From Streptomyces sp. XM4193 (GTDB lineage Bacteria; Actinomycetota; Actinomycetes; Streptomycetales; Streptomycetaceae): DNA of 64,000 nt. The notes under the pieces are model-generated. The model saw nothing but the letters and a program-made list of their open reading frames with translations, did no database searches and was not told the DNA's origin. Positions 26,221-36,081 of this stretch are shown here, piece after piece. Each line of letters begins with the position of its first letter. The first letter of the stretch is position 1. A program made the translations under genes and the position numbers. The stretch is from the NCBI RefSeq assembly GCF_023072595.1, contig NZ_JALLGK010000003.1, positions 1-64,000 of the forward strand, written 5' to 3'.

Positions 26221-27414
26221 ATGTCGTACACCGAGATGCCCGGCGCGCGCGTGCCGATCCGCATGTGGGCGGACCCGGCGACCGTCGAGGACGGCGCCCT
26301 GCGACAGCTGCAGAACGTGGCGACGCTGCCGTGGATCAAGGGTCTGGCCGTCATGCCGGACGTGCACTACGGCAAGGGCGCCACGGTCGGTTCCGTCATC
26401 GCGATGAAGGACGCCGTCTGCCCGGCGGCGGTCGGTGTGGACATCGGCTGCGGCATGTCGGCGGTGCGCACCTCGCTGACCGCCAACGACCTGCCCGGCG
26501 ACCTCTCCGGGCTGCGTACGCGCGTCGAGGCGGTCATCCCGGTCGGCCGCGGAATGCACGACGAGGCCGTCGACCCCGGTCGGCTGCACGGCTACCCGAC
26601 CGCGGGCTGGGACGACTTCTGGTCGCGGTTCGACGGCGTGGCCGAGGCGGTGCACTTCCGCCAGGGGCGGGCGGCCAAGCAGATGGGCACACTCGGCGGC
26701 GGCAACCACTTCGTGGAGATCTGCCTGGACACCGAGGGCGCCGTGTGGCTGATGCTGCACTCCGGCTCGCGCAACATCGGCAAGGAGCTGGCCGAGCACC
26801 ACATCGGCCGCGCGCAGAAGCTGCCGCACAACCAGGGCCTGGTCGACCGCGATCTCGCCGTCTTCGTCGCGGACACCCCGGAGATGGCGGCCTACCGGCA
26901 CGACCTCTTCTGGGCGCAGGAGTACGCCAAGCACAACCGCGCCGTGATGATGGGCCTGCTCCAGGGCGTCGTCCGCAAGGAGTTCAAGAAGGCGAAGCCG
27001 ACCTTCGACCGGGTGATCTCCTGCCACCACAACTACGTGGCCGAGGAGCGGTACGACGGGATGGACCTGCTGGTCACCCGGAAGGGGGCGATCCGGGCCG
27101 GCAGCGGCGAGTACGGGATCATCCCCGGTTCGATGGGTACCGGTTCGTACATCGTCAAGGGGCTGGGCAACGCGGCGTCGTTCAACTCCGCCTCGCACGG
27201 CGCCGGTCGCCGGATGAGCCGGAACGCGGCCAAGCGGCGGTTCACCGCCGGGGATCTGGCGGACCAGACGCGCGGCGTGGAGTGCCGCAAGGACTCCGGT
27301 GTGGTCGACGAGATCCCGGCCGCGTACAAGTCGATCGACCAGGTCGTCGAGCGGCAGCGGGACCTCGTCGAGGTCGTCGCGAAGCTGAAGCAGGTCGTCT
27401 GCGTCAAGGGCTGA
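26221..27414 (+). CDS. rtcB: RNA-splicing ligase RtcB
   Basis: 397 residues. It joins 2',3'-cyclic phosphate or 3'-phosphate RNA ends to 5'-hydroxyl ends using GTP and manganese. Signature blocks are intact: DVHYGKGATVGSV, GVDIGCGM (C77, metal ligand), GTLGGGNHFVE, CHHNYV and SHGAGR with His326, the residue that becomes guanylylated. No archease gene, the usual activating partner, is adjacent. ATG at 26221 has GGGGGAG upstream. The gene is followed by a strong terminator and stands alone. Its role in Streptomyces (tRNA or damage repair) is not shown by context. Confidence 0.96.
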   Translation: MSYTEMPGARVPIRMWADPATVEDGALRQLQNVATLPWIKGLAVMPDVHYGKGATVGSVIAMKDAVCPAAVGVDIGCGMSAVRTSLTANDLPGDLSGLRTRVEAVIPVGRGMHDEAVDPGRLHGYPTAGWDDFWSRFDGVAEAVHFRQGRAAKQMGTLGGGNHFVEICLDTEGAVWLMLHSGSRNIGKELAEHHIGRAQKLPHNQGLVDRDLAVFVADTPEMAAYRHDLFWAQEYAKHNRAVMMGLLQGVVRKEFKKAKPTFDRVISCHHNYVAEERYDGMDLLVTRKGAIRAGSGEYGIIPGSMGTGSYIVKGLGNAASFNSASHGAGRRMSRNAAKRRFTAGDLADQTRGVECRKDSGVVDEIPAAYKSIDQVVERQRDLVEVVAKLKQVVCVKG

Positions 27415-27420
27415 CACCGA

Positions 27421-27455
27421 CGGGCCGGCCCCCGCGAGGTGCGGGGGCCGGCCCG
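27421..27455. terminator. Terminator between rtcB and the SDR gene
   Basis: Perfect 15-bp stem CGGGCCGGCCCCCGC / GCGGGGGCCGGCCCG with a GAGGT loop, six bases after the rtcB stop. It serves both convergent genes. Confidence 0.9.
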
Positions 27456-27571
27456 TGCGTGTGCGTGGCCGTGTGCGGTCCGTCCGTTGCGGGCCCGTGT
27501 GTGCGGCCCGTCCGTGTGCGTCCGAGGGGTTGCCGTGTGCGTCCCGGCTCCGCGGGCGTCCCGGCGGGCGG

Positions 27572-28336
27572 CTACTGCTCGCGGTGGAGCTTGCGGTTGG
27601 CGGCCTGAGCACGGGGGCGCACGACGAGCAGGTCGATGTTGACGTGCGGCGGCCTGGTGACCGCCCAGGTGACCGTGTCGGCGACATCCTCGGCGGTCAG
27701 TGGGTCCGGTACGCCCGCGTACACCGCGTCGGCCCGCTCGGTGTCGCCGCCGAACCGGGTCAGCGCGAACTCCTCGGTCTTCACCAGCCCGGGCGCCACC
27801 TCGATGACGCGCACCGGCTCGCCGCACAGCTCCAGCCGCAGCGTCTCGGCGAGCGCGTGGGCGCCGTACTTGGCGGCCGAGTACCCGCCGCCGCCCTCGT
27901 ACACCGCGAGCCCCGCGGTGGAGGAGAGCACCACGACGGTGCCGTCGCCGCTCGCGGTGAGCGCCGGCAGCAGCGCCTGGGTCATGTGGAGAACACCGAG
28001 GACGTTGACCTCGTACATCGTCCGCCAGTCCGCGGGGTCGCCCTCGGCGACCGAGTCCAGTCCGAGCGCTCCGCCCGCGTTGTTGACCAGTACGTCGACC
28101 GAGCCCTGCGCGGTGAGTTCACCGGCGAGCGCGTCCACGGCGGCCCGGTCGGTGACGTCCAGCGGACGGGCCAGCGCCTGGTGCCCCGCGCCGGTCAACT
28201 CCTCGGCCAGCGCCTCGATCCGCTCCGTGCGGCGTGCGGTGAGCACCACGCGGTAGCCGGCGGCGGCCAGCCCGCGCGCGGTGGCGGCACCGATGCCGCT
28301 GCTCGCTCCGGTGACGACGGCGGTGGGGGCGGACAT
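27572..28336 (-). CDS. Short-chain dehydrogenase/reductase
   Basis: 254 residues, classical SDR, with GAGGAG six bases before ATG 28336. Cofactor motif VTGASSGIGAATA, LVNNAGGALG, and the catalytic Ser with YSAAK (Tyr-xxx-Lys) are present. An Arg after the first strand (LTARR) suggests NADP(H). Substrate unknown. It lies next to the MarR-P450-CDPS locus but is separated from it by the rightward marR gene, so membership in that pathway is uncertain. Confidence 0.9.
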   Translation of the reverse strand: MSAPTAVVTGASSGIGAATARGLAAAGYRVVLTARRTERIEALAEELTGAGHQALARPLDVTDRAAVDALAGELTAQGSVDVLVNNAGGALGLDSVAEGDPADWRTMYEVNVLGVLHMTQALLPALTASGDGTVVVLSSTAGLAVYEGGGGYSAAKYGAHALAETLRLELCGEPVRVIEVAPGLVKTEEFALTRFGGDTERADAVYAGVPDPLTAEDVADTVTWAVTRPPHVNIDLLVVRPRAQAANRKLHREQ

Positions 28337-28612
28337 CTGGACTCCTCTGCGCGGGGCGACGGGGACGGCCGTACGGGGCGCCCGCACCGGTCGTGACCGG
28401 TCGGCACCCTGCCCCGAAGGCTAACGCGCTGCTCCGACCCCGCGCGGGCGTCCCCCGCACCGGGCCGCGGCACTGCGGTCCGGCGTCGGGGCGGCGGGCT
28501 GTGCGGTGGGACGAAGGGGCGGCGGGAGGGAACGGCGGGAACGGAGGGTGCCGGGCCCTGGCGGATCGACGTCGGATCGGGTATTCGCGTGCGGAGGACG
28601 ATGCTCGGGACA

Positions 28613-28634
28613 CGTGCGCTGCGCACGCTATTCT
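28613..28634 (+). promoter_or_regulatory. Palindrome and -10 element before the first marR gene
   Basis: CGTGCGC-T-GCGCACG (28613-28627) is a perfect palindrome that abuts TATTCT (28629-28634), a good -10 element. The GTG start follows only seven bases later, so the transcript is probably leaderless. The palindrome is a natural autoregulatory operator. It shares the half-site TAGCGTGC (minus strand) with the site before the second marR gene. Confidence 0.6.
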
Positions 28635-28640
28635 GACGGG

Positions 28641-29108
28641 GTGGATCGTGATGTGGAGACCGAGGTCGGGCACGAAGTGGCCCGCGCGCTGGGCCAGTTG
28701 CTCAAGCGCAGCGCACGCACCTGGCTGTACGCCGGGTTGACCGAGGGGCTGGGGGAGGGCGTCGACGAGGTCACCTACCCGGTGCTGAGCGGCCTCGCCA
28801 GGACCGGGCCGTGCAGCGCCGCCGAGCTGGCGTGGGAGGTGGGCCTGGACCGCTCCGGCATCAGCCGTCGCGCGGGCCGGCTGGAGTCGGCGGGGCTGCT
28901 GCGCCGGGAGCCCGATCCGCACGACGGCCGAGCGGTGCTGCTGGTGCTCACCGACCGCGGCGTGGAGGCGAACGACCTGCTGCGCAGACGACTGGTGCGG
29001 CGGATAGAGGACTCGCTGGCCGAGTGGCCGCCCGAGGAGGCGCGGGCGTTCGCCGCCGGGCTGCGGCGGTTCGCCCTGGAGGGCCCGTTCGCCGAACCCC
29101 TGGCGTGA
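28641..29108 (+). CDS. MarR-family transcriptional regulator (first of a paralogous pair)
   Basis: 155 residues from GTG 28641. Winged helix: CSAAELAWEVGLDRSGISRRAGRLESAGLL, then the wing DPHDGRAVLLVLT. It shares GEGVDEVTYPVLSGLAR with the second MarR protein (31664-32125), so the two are paralogs from duplication. No Shine-Dalgarno is visible and the -10 element is close, fitting a leaderless mRNA. It is convergent with the P450 gene. It likely binds the palindrome at 28613 and perhaps the promoter of the CDPS/P450 operon. An alternative start is GTG 28653. Confidence 0.87.
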   Translation: MDRDVETEVGHEVARALGQLLKRSARTWLYAGLTEGLGEGVDEVTYPVLSGLARTGPCSAAELAWEVGLDRSGISRRAGRLESAGLLRREPDPHDGRAVLLVLTDRGVEANDLLRRRLVRRIEDSLAEWPPEEARAFAAGLRRFALEGPFAEPLA

Positions 29109-29120
29109 GGCCCGCCGCAC

Positions 29121-29148
29121 CGGGACGGGCGCGGCGCGGCCCGTCCCG
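29121..29148. terminator. Terminator between marR and P450
   Basis: Perfect 10-bp stem CGGGACGGGC / GCCCGTCCCG with an eight-base loop in the 97-base gap between two convergent genes. Confidence 0.7.
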
Positions 29149-29205
29149 TGCCGGGGTGGCCGTCCCGCAGTCGCTCCGGTCGACTCCTCGGCGGCCGACC
29201 GCCGT

Positions 29206-30441
29206 TCAGCGCGCGTCGGCGCCCGGGCGGGGCCGGAACTCCACCGGCAGCGCGACCGGTCCGCGGGTGTACACGCCGCTCTCCTCGTAGCGGAACCCGG
29301 AGGCGTACCGCACGTCCTCCAACAGCGGCAGCAGCAGCCCGGCGACGGTCTCGATCTCGGTGCGCACGAAGGAGGCGCCGACGCACATGTGCAGACCTGC
29401 GCCGAACGCCAGATGCTGCGCCGCCGCGGTGAACGACCGTGCCGCGCCCAGGTCCTGGCGCTCCATGTCGAAGCGGTCGGGCTCGTGGAAGACCTCCGGG
29501 TCCCGGTTGGCCGCTCCGATCACGCAGAACACAGTGGACCCGGCCGGCACCGTCGTGCCGGAGAGCTCCACGTCGGCCACGGCACGACGCGGGATCAGCT
29601 GTACGGGCGGCGTGCAGCGCAGCGTCTCGGCGAGCGCCGCGGGCAGCAGCTCCGGACGGGCGCGGAGCCTCGCCAACTGGTCCGGGTGGTCGATGAGATG
29701 ACGGAAGAGCAGCCCCAGCGTCTTGTCCGCCGGCTCGGTGGCGGCGGCGAGCACGTTGATGATGAGCGCCGTGACGTCGCCGGTGGTCAGCGCCGTCCCG
29801 TCGTACTCGGCCGCGCACAGACGGGAGATGAGGTCGTCGCCGGGACGGGCTCGGCGCTCCTCGATGATGGGGACGAGGTACTCCTCCAGCTCCTCGGCGC
29901 AGTGCACGCAGTGCGCCCGGCGCTCGGGCGTCATGACGATGCTGGTGATGAACTCGGCGACTCCGCTGTGCCAGGCGGCGACCTTGCGCCAGTCCCGTTT
30001 GTCCAGCCCCAGCACCTCCAGGGTGACCTGGATGGCCAGCGGCTTGCCGAACTCGCCGACCAGGTCGACGCGTCCGCGGGGGAGGAACGGCGCGATCAGG
30101 GCCTGTGCGTTGGTGCGGATCGCCTCCTCCTGGTCCTTCAGCGCCGAGCCGGTGAAGGCGCGCACCACGATCTTGCGCTTGGCGGTGTGCTCGGCGCCCG
30201 CCATCTGTGCCAGCACCGGACCGCGCATCACGGGCTCGGCGCGCACCCGCAGCGTCTCGGTGGTGAACGTCTCGTGGTCGGTCAGCACCCGGCGCACGTC
30301 CCGGTGGCGGGAGACGAACCAGCTGTCGACGGCGGGTTCGTGGTGGACCGGACGTCGTTCCCTCAGCTCGGCGAAGCTGCGGTAGGGGTCGTGCGCGTAG
30401 TCCGTTGACAGCACGCTGAAATCTGAGATGACGGTGGGCAT
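29206..30441 (-). CDS. Cytochrome P450, probable cyclodipeptide tailoring enzyme
   Basis: 411 residues from ATG 30441 (GAGGAG upstream). Soluble bacterial P450: haem loop FGAGLHMCVG with axial Cys353, and ETLR in helix K (ExxR). The I-helix reads LAAATEPADKT (T235-E236), whereas most P450s have AGxE/DT there, so the proton-relay pair is atypical. The gene lies 79 bases downstream of the cyclodipeptide synthase on the same strand. In known CDPS clusters the paired P450 performs C-C coupling, hydroxylation, aromatisation, dimerisation or nucleobase transfer on the diketopiperazine. The actual reaction here cannot be told. It needs ferredoxin and reductase from elsewhere. Confidence 0.9.
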   Translation of the reverse strand: MPTVISDFSVLSTDYAHDPYRSFAELRERRPVHHEPAVDSWFVSRHRDVRRVLTDHETFTTETLRVRAEPVMRGPVLAQMAGAEHTAKRKIVVRAFTGSALKDQEEAIRTNAQALIAPFLPRGRVDLVGEFGKPLAIQVTLEVLGLDKRDWRKVAAWHSGVAEFITSIVMTPERRAHCVHCAEELEEYLVPIIEERRARPGDDLISRLCAAEYDGTALTTGDVTALIINVLAAATEPADKTLGLLFRHLIDHPDQLARLRARPELLPAALAETLRCTPPVQLIPRRAVADVELSGTTVPAGSTVFCVIGAANRDPEVFHEPDRFDMERQDLGAARSFTAAAQHLAFGAGLHMCVGASFVRTEIETVAGLLLPLLEDVRYASGFRYEESGVYTRGPVALPVEFRPRPGADAR

Positions 30442-30520
30442 CCGAACTCCTCTGCCGCGACTGCGTGGAAGGCTGCGGCGTGGCCGAATTGCGTACAACA
30501 CGCGTGTCGTCGACGGTAGT

Positions 30521-31249
30521 TCAGATACGCGCGGATGCATCCTCGGTGACGGTCAGATAGCCCTGGTGCGGACCCGCGGTGAGCGAGAACGCCCCGGCGA
30601 AGATCCGCTCGCCCAGTTCCCACCGCTGGTGGTAGGCGAGCAGCGACTCCTCCACGCCGAGCAGCGCGGGAGTGTGCAGAAAGAAGGGCAGCTCGGCCAG
30701 TACGTAGGGGGCCGCGTGCTCGGCCTGGGCGGCGGTGACCGGGGTCGAGCGGCCGTGCACCGTCCGCAGCCTGCCCAGTACGGCCTTGGCGGCCATTTCC
30801 AGACAGGCGCCGCGGAAGGCGGGATCGTTCTCGTACGCCGTGGTGGCGAGCGCGAGGAAGCGGCGGTAGGCCGGCTGCTCCTCGAAGTCGGAGATCTGGT
30901 GGACGCCGATCTCTCCGCCGCGCACGCCGAGGCGGACCAGCGCCTCCTCGACGGACCTGCGGTTGCGGCGGATCGCGCGCCGGGCCTTGTAACGGGCCTT
31001 GCCCTCGGGGGTGTCGAGCGCCTCCAGCTGGAGTGCGGCGGTCCGTTCGCCCGCGAGCAGTACGTCGACCCGGGCGAAGGCGGCGTGCGCCCAGCGCACC
31101 AGCCGCGCGACGTAGGCGTCGGAGAACCGGCTGTTGAAGGGGCTCACCCCCAGCAGCACATGCCTGCCGCGGCGGTGGATGTCCCGGCAGTTGGCGGTGG
31201 CGGGAGAGGTCAGGAAGGTGCTGGTGTCCGCGTGGACCGTCGTGGACAT
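30521..31249 (-). CDS. tRNA-dependent cyclodipeptide synthase, NYH subfamily
   Basis: 242 residues. CDPSs make 2,5-diketopiperazines from two aminoacyl-tRNAs. Family landmarks, aligned by eye with AlbC: LLGVSPFNS with catalytic Ser36 and Asn39 (AlbC S37, N40); an Arg-rich helix (about 87-98, YKARRAIRRNRR) for tRNA binding; YVLAELPFF with Tyr182 and Glu186 (AlbC Y178, E182); and LLAYH with Tyr206-His207 (AlbC Y202-H203). The N-Y-H set marks the NYH subfamily. Pocket positions differ from AlbC (Phe189 for Leu185, Gln208 for Ile204), so the product is probably not cyclo(Phe-Leu). ATG 31249 has AGGATGG upstream. It is followed by a P450 gene in the same operon and flanked by paralogous marR genes. 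Confidence 0.92.
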   Translation of the reverse strand: MSTTVHADTSTFLTSPATANCRDIHRRGRHVLLGVSPFNSRFSDAYVARLVRWAHAAFARVDVLLAGERTAALQLEALDTPEGKARYKARRAIRRNRRSVEEALVRLGVRGGEIGVHQISDFEEQPAYRRFLALATTAYENDPAFRGACLEMAAKAVLGRLRTVHGRSTPVTAAQAEHAAPYVLAELPFFLHTPALLGVEESLLAYHQRWELGERIFAGAFSLTAGPHQGYLTVTEDASARI

Positions 31250-31419
31250 GGGGCCATCCTCTCGGCGGGGGCATCTGGACGGAGCCGCGCGGTGTGCCGC
31301 GGCGGGTGCGGGACGTGCGTGCGGGTGCGGGCCGGCGGTGCCGGGGCGTGCGGAGGTGCCGTCGACCGGGGCTGTGCTGCGGGGAGTTGCGGGTCGCGGG
31401 GGAGCGGGGATGTTGCGTA

Positions 31420-31625
31420 CGAGCAGTGCGGGCGGTGCGGGCGGTGCGGCGGTGCTGACTGTGCGGGCGGTGCCGGCGTACGGGTGGTGCCTTGCGGTGC
31501 CGGCGTACGGGTGGTGCCTTGCGGTGCTGACGTACGGGCGGTGCGGACGTACCTGCGGTGCGTACGGGCGGTGCTGGCGTACGGGTGGTGCTGGCGTACG
31601 GGCGGTGCGGTGCGGTGCGCGGGCG
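31420..31625. repeat. Minisatellite-like repeats upstream of the CDPS gene
   Basis: Two exact 27-bp units (GCGGTGCCGGCGTACGGGTG plus GTGCCTT) at 31467-31493 and 31494-31520, followed by a degenerate series built on GTACGGGYGGTGC with ~15-18-base spacing to about 31625. They occupy much of the 414-base gap between marR and the CDPS gene, i.e. the region where the operon promoter should be. No gene is present in the gap. Confidence 0.8.
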
Positions 31626-31663
31626 GCGGGCCCGGGCGGCTGCCGGGTGCCCCCGACGGGCCG

Positions 31664-32125
31664 TCAGGCGCTGTGCGGATCGGTGAAGAGATTGCTCTCG
31701 ACGAAGCGGCGGAAGATCTTCACGAAGACGGCCACCTCCTCCTCCGACCACTCGGCGAGGTAGTCGCCGATCAGCGAGGCGAGCCGCTCGCGCATGACCG
31801 TGACGGCCTCCTGCCCGCGGGGCGTGAGGACGAGCAGGGTGCCGCGGCTGTCGCGGGGGTCGGTCGTGCGCGCCAGGAAGCCGTAGTGCTCCAGCGTGGT
31901 GGCGCGGCGGCTGACGACGGAGCGGTCCACGCTCACGTCCTGGGCCAGCTCCGCCGAGGTGCAACTGCCGCGTCTGGCAAGGCCGCTGATGACCGGATAG
32001 GTGACCTCGTCGATGCCTTCGCCGACGCCTCTGGTGAGAGCTCCGTACACCCGGGATCGCATGTCGCGCCGCAGCAGCACGGTGAGTGCCTCCGACACAT
32101 CGGCTCCGTAGCCCCCGTCATCCAT
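31664..32125 (-). CDS. MarR-family transcriptional regulator (second of a paralogous pair)
   Basis: 153 residues from ATG 32125. Helix-turn-helix region CTSAELAQDVSVDRSVVSRRATTLEHYGFL and wing DPRDSRGTLLVLTPRG. The segment GEGIDEVTYPVISGLAR is nearly identical to the other MarR protein. It lies upstream of, and in the same direction as, the CDPS/P450 operon. No Shine-Dalgarno is seen. TAAGTT (minus strand, about 10 bases upstream) could be the -10 of a leaderless transcript and overlaps the dyad at 32134-32160. A TTG start at 32134 is possible. Confidence 0.87.
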   Translation of the reverse strand: MDDGGYGADVSEALTVLLRRDMRSRVYGALTRGVGEGIDEVTYPVISGLARRGSCTSAELAQDVSVDRSVVSRRATTLEHYGFLARTTDPRDSRGTLLVLTPRGQEAVTVMRERLASLIGDYLAEWSEEEVAVFVKIFRRFVESNLFTDPHSA

Positions 32126-32133
32126 GTCGCCCA

Positions 32134-32160
32134 ACTTAGCGTGCCCTGTGCACGCTTAGT
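32134..32160 (-). promoter_or_regulatory. Dyad operator before the second marR gene
   Basis: ACTTAGCGTGC and GCACGCTTAGT form an 11-bp inverted repeat with one mismatch and a five-base centre, directly upstream of the marR start and overlapping its likely -10 element. Probable autoregulatory MarR operator. The 240 bases beyond it (to the copA terminator) contain no gene. Confidence 0.65.
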
Positions 32161-32399
32161 CGTGCGCGCACAGGACTGTGGCAAGTGTCACGTTGCTGTG
32201 CGGGCGGGGCTCGGTACGGGGCTCCGGGCCGGGCGGGTGGTGCGCCCCGGTTCTCCCGCGGTCCGCACTCCGTACGGCACCCCTGTGCGCCCGCGCGGCA
32301 ACGACCCGTACGCCCGCGCACACCAGGCCCGACGGCAGCGCGGCCGGGCAGCCGGGGTCCCGCAGCCGCGGCCGGACACGCGCGGCCGGACACGCACGG

Positions 32400-32446
32400 C
32401 GGCGGCCCCGAACTCCCGTTGCGCGGTGTGGAGTTCGGGGCCGCCG
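32400..32446 (-). terminator. Terminator after copA
   Basis: Perfect 17-bp stem: GGCGGCCCCGAACTCC pairs with GGAGTTCGGGGCCGCC, plus one more C-G pair, with a 13-base loop, 35 bases past the copA stop. Confidence 0.88.
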
Positions 32447-32480
32447 GTCGGAGGTGCGGTTCGGCCGGGGACGGCCGGGG

Positions 32481-34754
<2,274 letters not shown>

Positions 34755-34883
34755 TTCCGCTCCTCGTACGTCCTCTCAGGATGTCACTGCCGTCCGGCGC
34801 GCCCGCACCTGCGTCGCGCCCGGTCAGGCCGGGCCCGGTGGTGTGCGCGTGCCCCCGGGCCTGTCGGACACTGCTTCGTGAAC

Positions 34884-34900
34884 ATACCCACAGGGGGTAT
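34884..34900. promoter_or_regulatory. CsoR-like copper operator, copA side
   Basis: ATACCC-ACAGG-GGGTAT dyad, matching the TACCC...GGGTA pattern of CsoR operators. It lies 130-146 bases upstream of copA. A weaker third copy (CATACCCCC, about 34919) lies between the two main sites. Confidence 0.75.
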
Positions 34901-34965
34901 TGTTCCCGCCCTGTGCGGCATACCCCCGTGCCGTATCTGCCTGCCGGGCGGAAAGCTTAGCGTCT

Positions 34966-34984
34966 CATACCCCGAGGGGGTATG
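34966..34984. promoter_or_regulatory. CsoR-like copper operator, exported-protein side
   Basis: CATACCCC-GAG-GGGGTATG, a perfect 8-bp dyad, 48 bases upstream of the gene at 35033. Same pattern as the site at 34884. No csoR gene is in the window, so the repressor would be encoded elsewhere. Confidence 0.78.
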
Positions 34985-35032
34985 TTGAACTGCGCAGGAC
35001 GCGCCTCGCGCGGTCATTCGAAGGAGTACGGG

Positions 35033-36028
35033 ATGAACACCGGAACGAAGATCGGCGCCTTCGCGGGTGCCCTCGCGCTGACCTTCGGCGCCGCCTGGGG
35101 CGTCGGGGCCGCGGCGGGGCCCTTCTCGGCGGACCGGCCGAAGGCCCCGCACGGAAGCGGCCACGACGCCGGCCGCGAGGACCGCGACGGGCACGGCGGG
35201 GAACGGGGCGCGGAGCACGGCGACCGGGCCCACCCGGAGACCGCGCCCGGCGGACTGGAGATCAGCAAACAGGGGTACACGCTCGACCTCCACACCCCGA
35301 GGATCACCGCCGACGGGTCGAAGAAGTCCGAGCTGCGCTTCCGGATCCGCGACCGGGACGGCGATCCGCTGACCTCCTACGCCGTCGAGCACGGCCGGGA
35401 GCTCCACCTCATCCTCGTCGACCGCGACCTCGACACCTTCTGCCATCTGCACCCCACCCGCGCCGCGGACGGCACCTGGAGCACGGACGTCTCGCTGCCG
35501 CGGGCCGGGGCCCACCGGCTGTTCGCCGACTTCAAACCGGACCGCGAGGGCGCCGAGGCTCTCACCCTCGGCGCCGATCTGGCCGTCGCCGGTGCGTACG
35601 AGCCGGCCGAACTCCCCGAGCCGTCCGACGTGTTCGAGCTGAAAGACGGCTACCGGGTCGAGCTGGACGGTAGGTTGACCCCCGGACGCCCCGAGAGGCT
35701 GACCCTGCGGGTCGGCAAGGACGGCGAGCGGGTCACCGATCTCCAGCCCCATCTGGGCGCGTACGGCCATCTGGTCGCCCTGCGCGCCGGCGATCTGGCG
35801 TACCTCCACGTCCATCCCGAGGACGATTCCGGCGACGGCGGGGCCGAAGCCGGGCCGGCGATCTCCTTCTCCGCGACCGCGCCGAGCGCGGGCGACTACC
35901 GGCTCTTCCTGGACTTCCGCCACGAAGGCACCGTCCGCACCGCCGAGTTCACCGTTTCGGCCGGTCCCGGCCGGGACGGAGAAGAGGACCACGACCGCTC
36001 GCCGAAGGACCGGCACCACGACCACTGA
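35033..36028 (+). CDS. Exported His-rich protein, likely copper-responsive
   Basis: 331 residues from ATG 35033 (AAGGAG upstream). Residues 5-30 form an uncleaved or Ala-x-Ala-type signal (GAFAGALALTFGAAWGVGAAAG) without a lipobox. A His/Asp/Gly-rich linker (about 40-80) follows, then two beta-rich repeats, each with a similar motif: CHLHPTR (about 140) and YLHVHPED (about 260). The C-terminal tail ends in DRHHDH. The paired HxHP motifs look metal-binding. Divergent to copA and preceded by a CsoR-like operator, it is probably a periplasm-side copper buffer or chaperone. I do not recognise a named family. Confidence 0.78.
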   Translation: MNTGTKIGAFAGALALTFGAAWGVGAAAGPFSADRPKAPHGSGHDAGREDRDGHGGERGAEHGDRAHPETAPGGLEISKQGYTLDLHTPRITADGSKKSELRFRIRDRDGDPLTSYAVEHGRELHLILVDRDLDTFCHLHPTRAADGTWSTDVSLPRAGAHRLFADFKPDREGAEALTLGADLAVAGAYEPAELPEPSDVFELKDGYRVELDGRLTPGRPERLTLRVGKDGERVTDLQPHLGAYGHLVALRAGDLAYLHVHPEDDSGDGGAEAGPAISFSATAPSAGDYRLFLDFRHEGTVRTAEFTVSAGPGRDGEEDHDRSPKDRHHDH

Positions 36029-36081
36029 GCCGCGGGCGCACTGTCGTGCCTGCGGCCGAACTCCACGGAGGGAAACGGCAG

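Noticed and set aside
27572-28336. SDR as a member of the CDPS pathway
   Set aside because: It is separated from the CDPS/P450 operon by the rightward marR gene and a terminator. Proximity alone is not enough.
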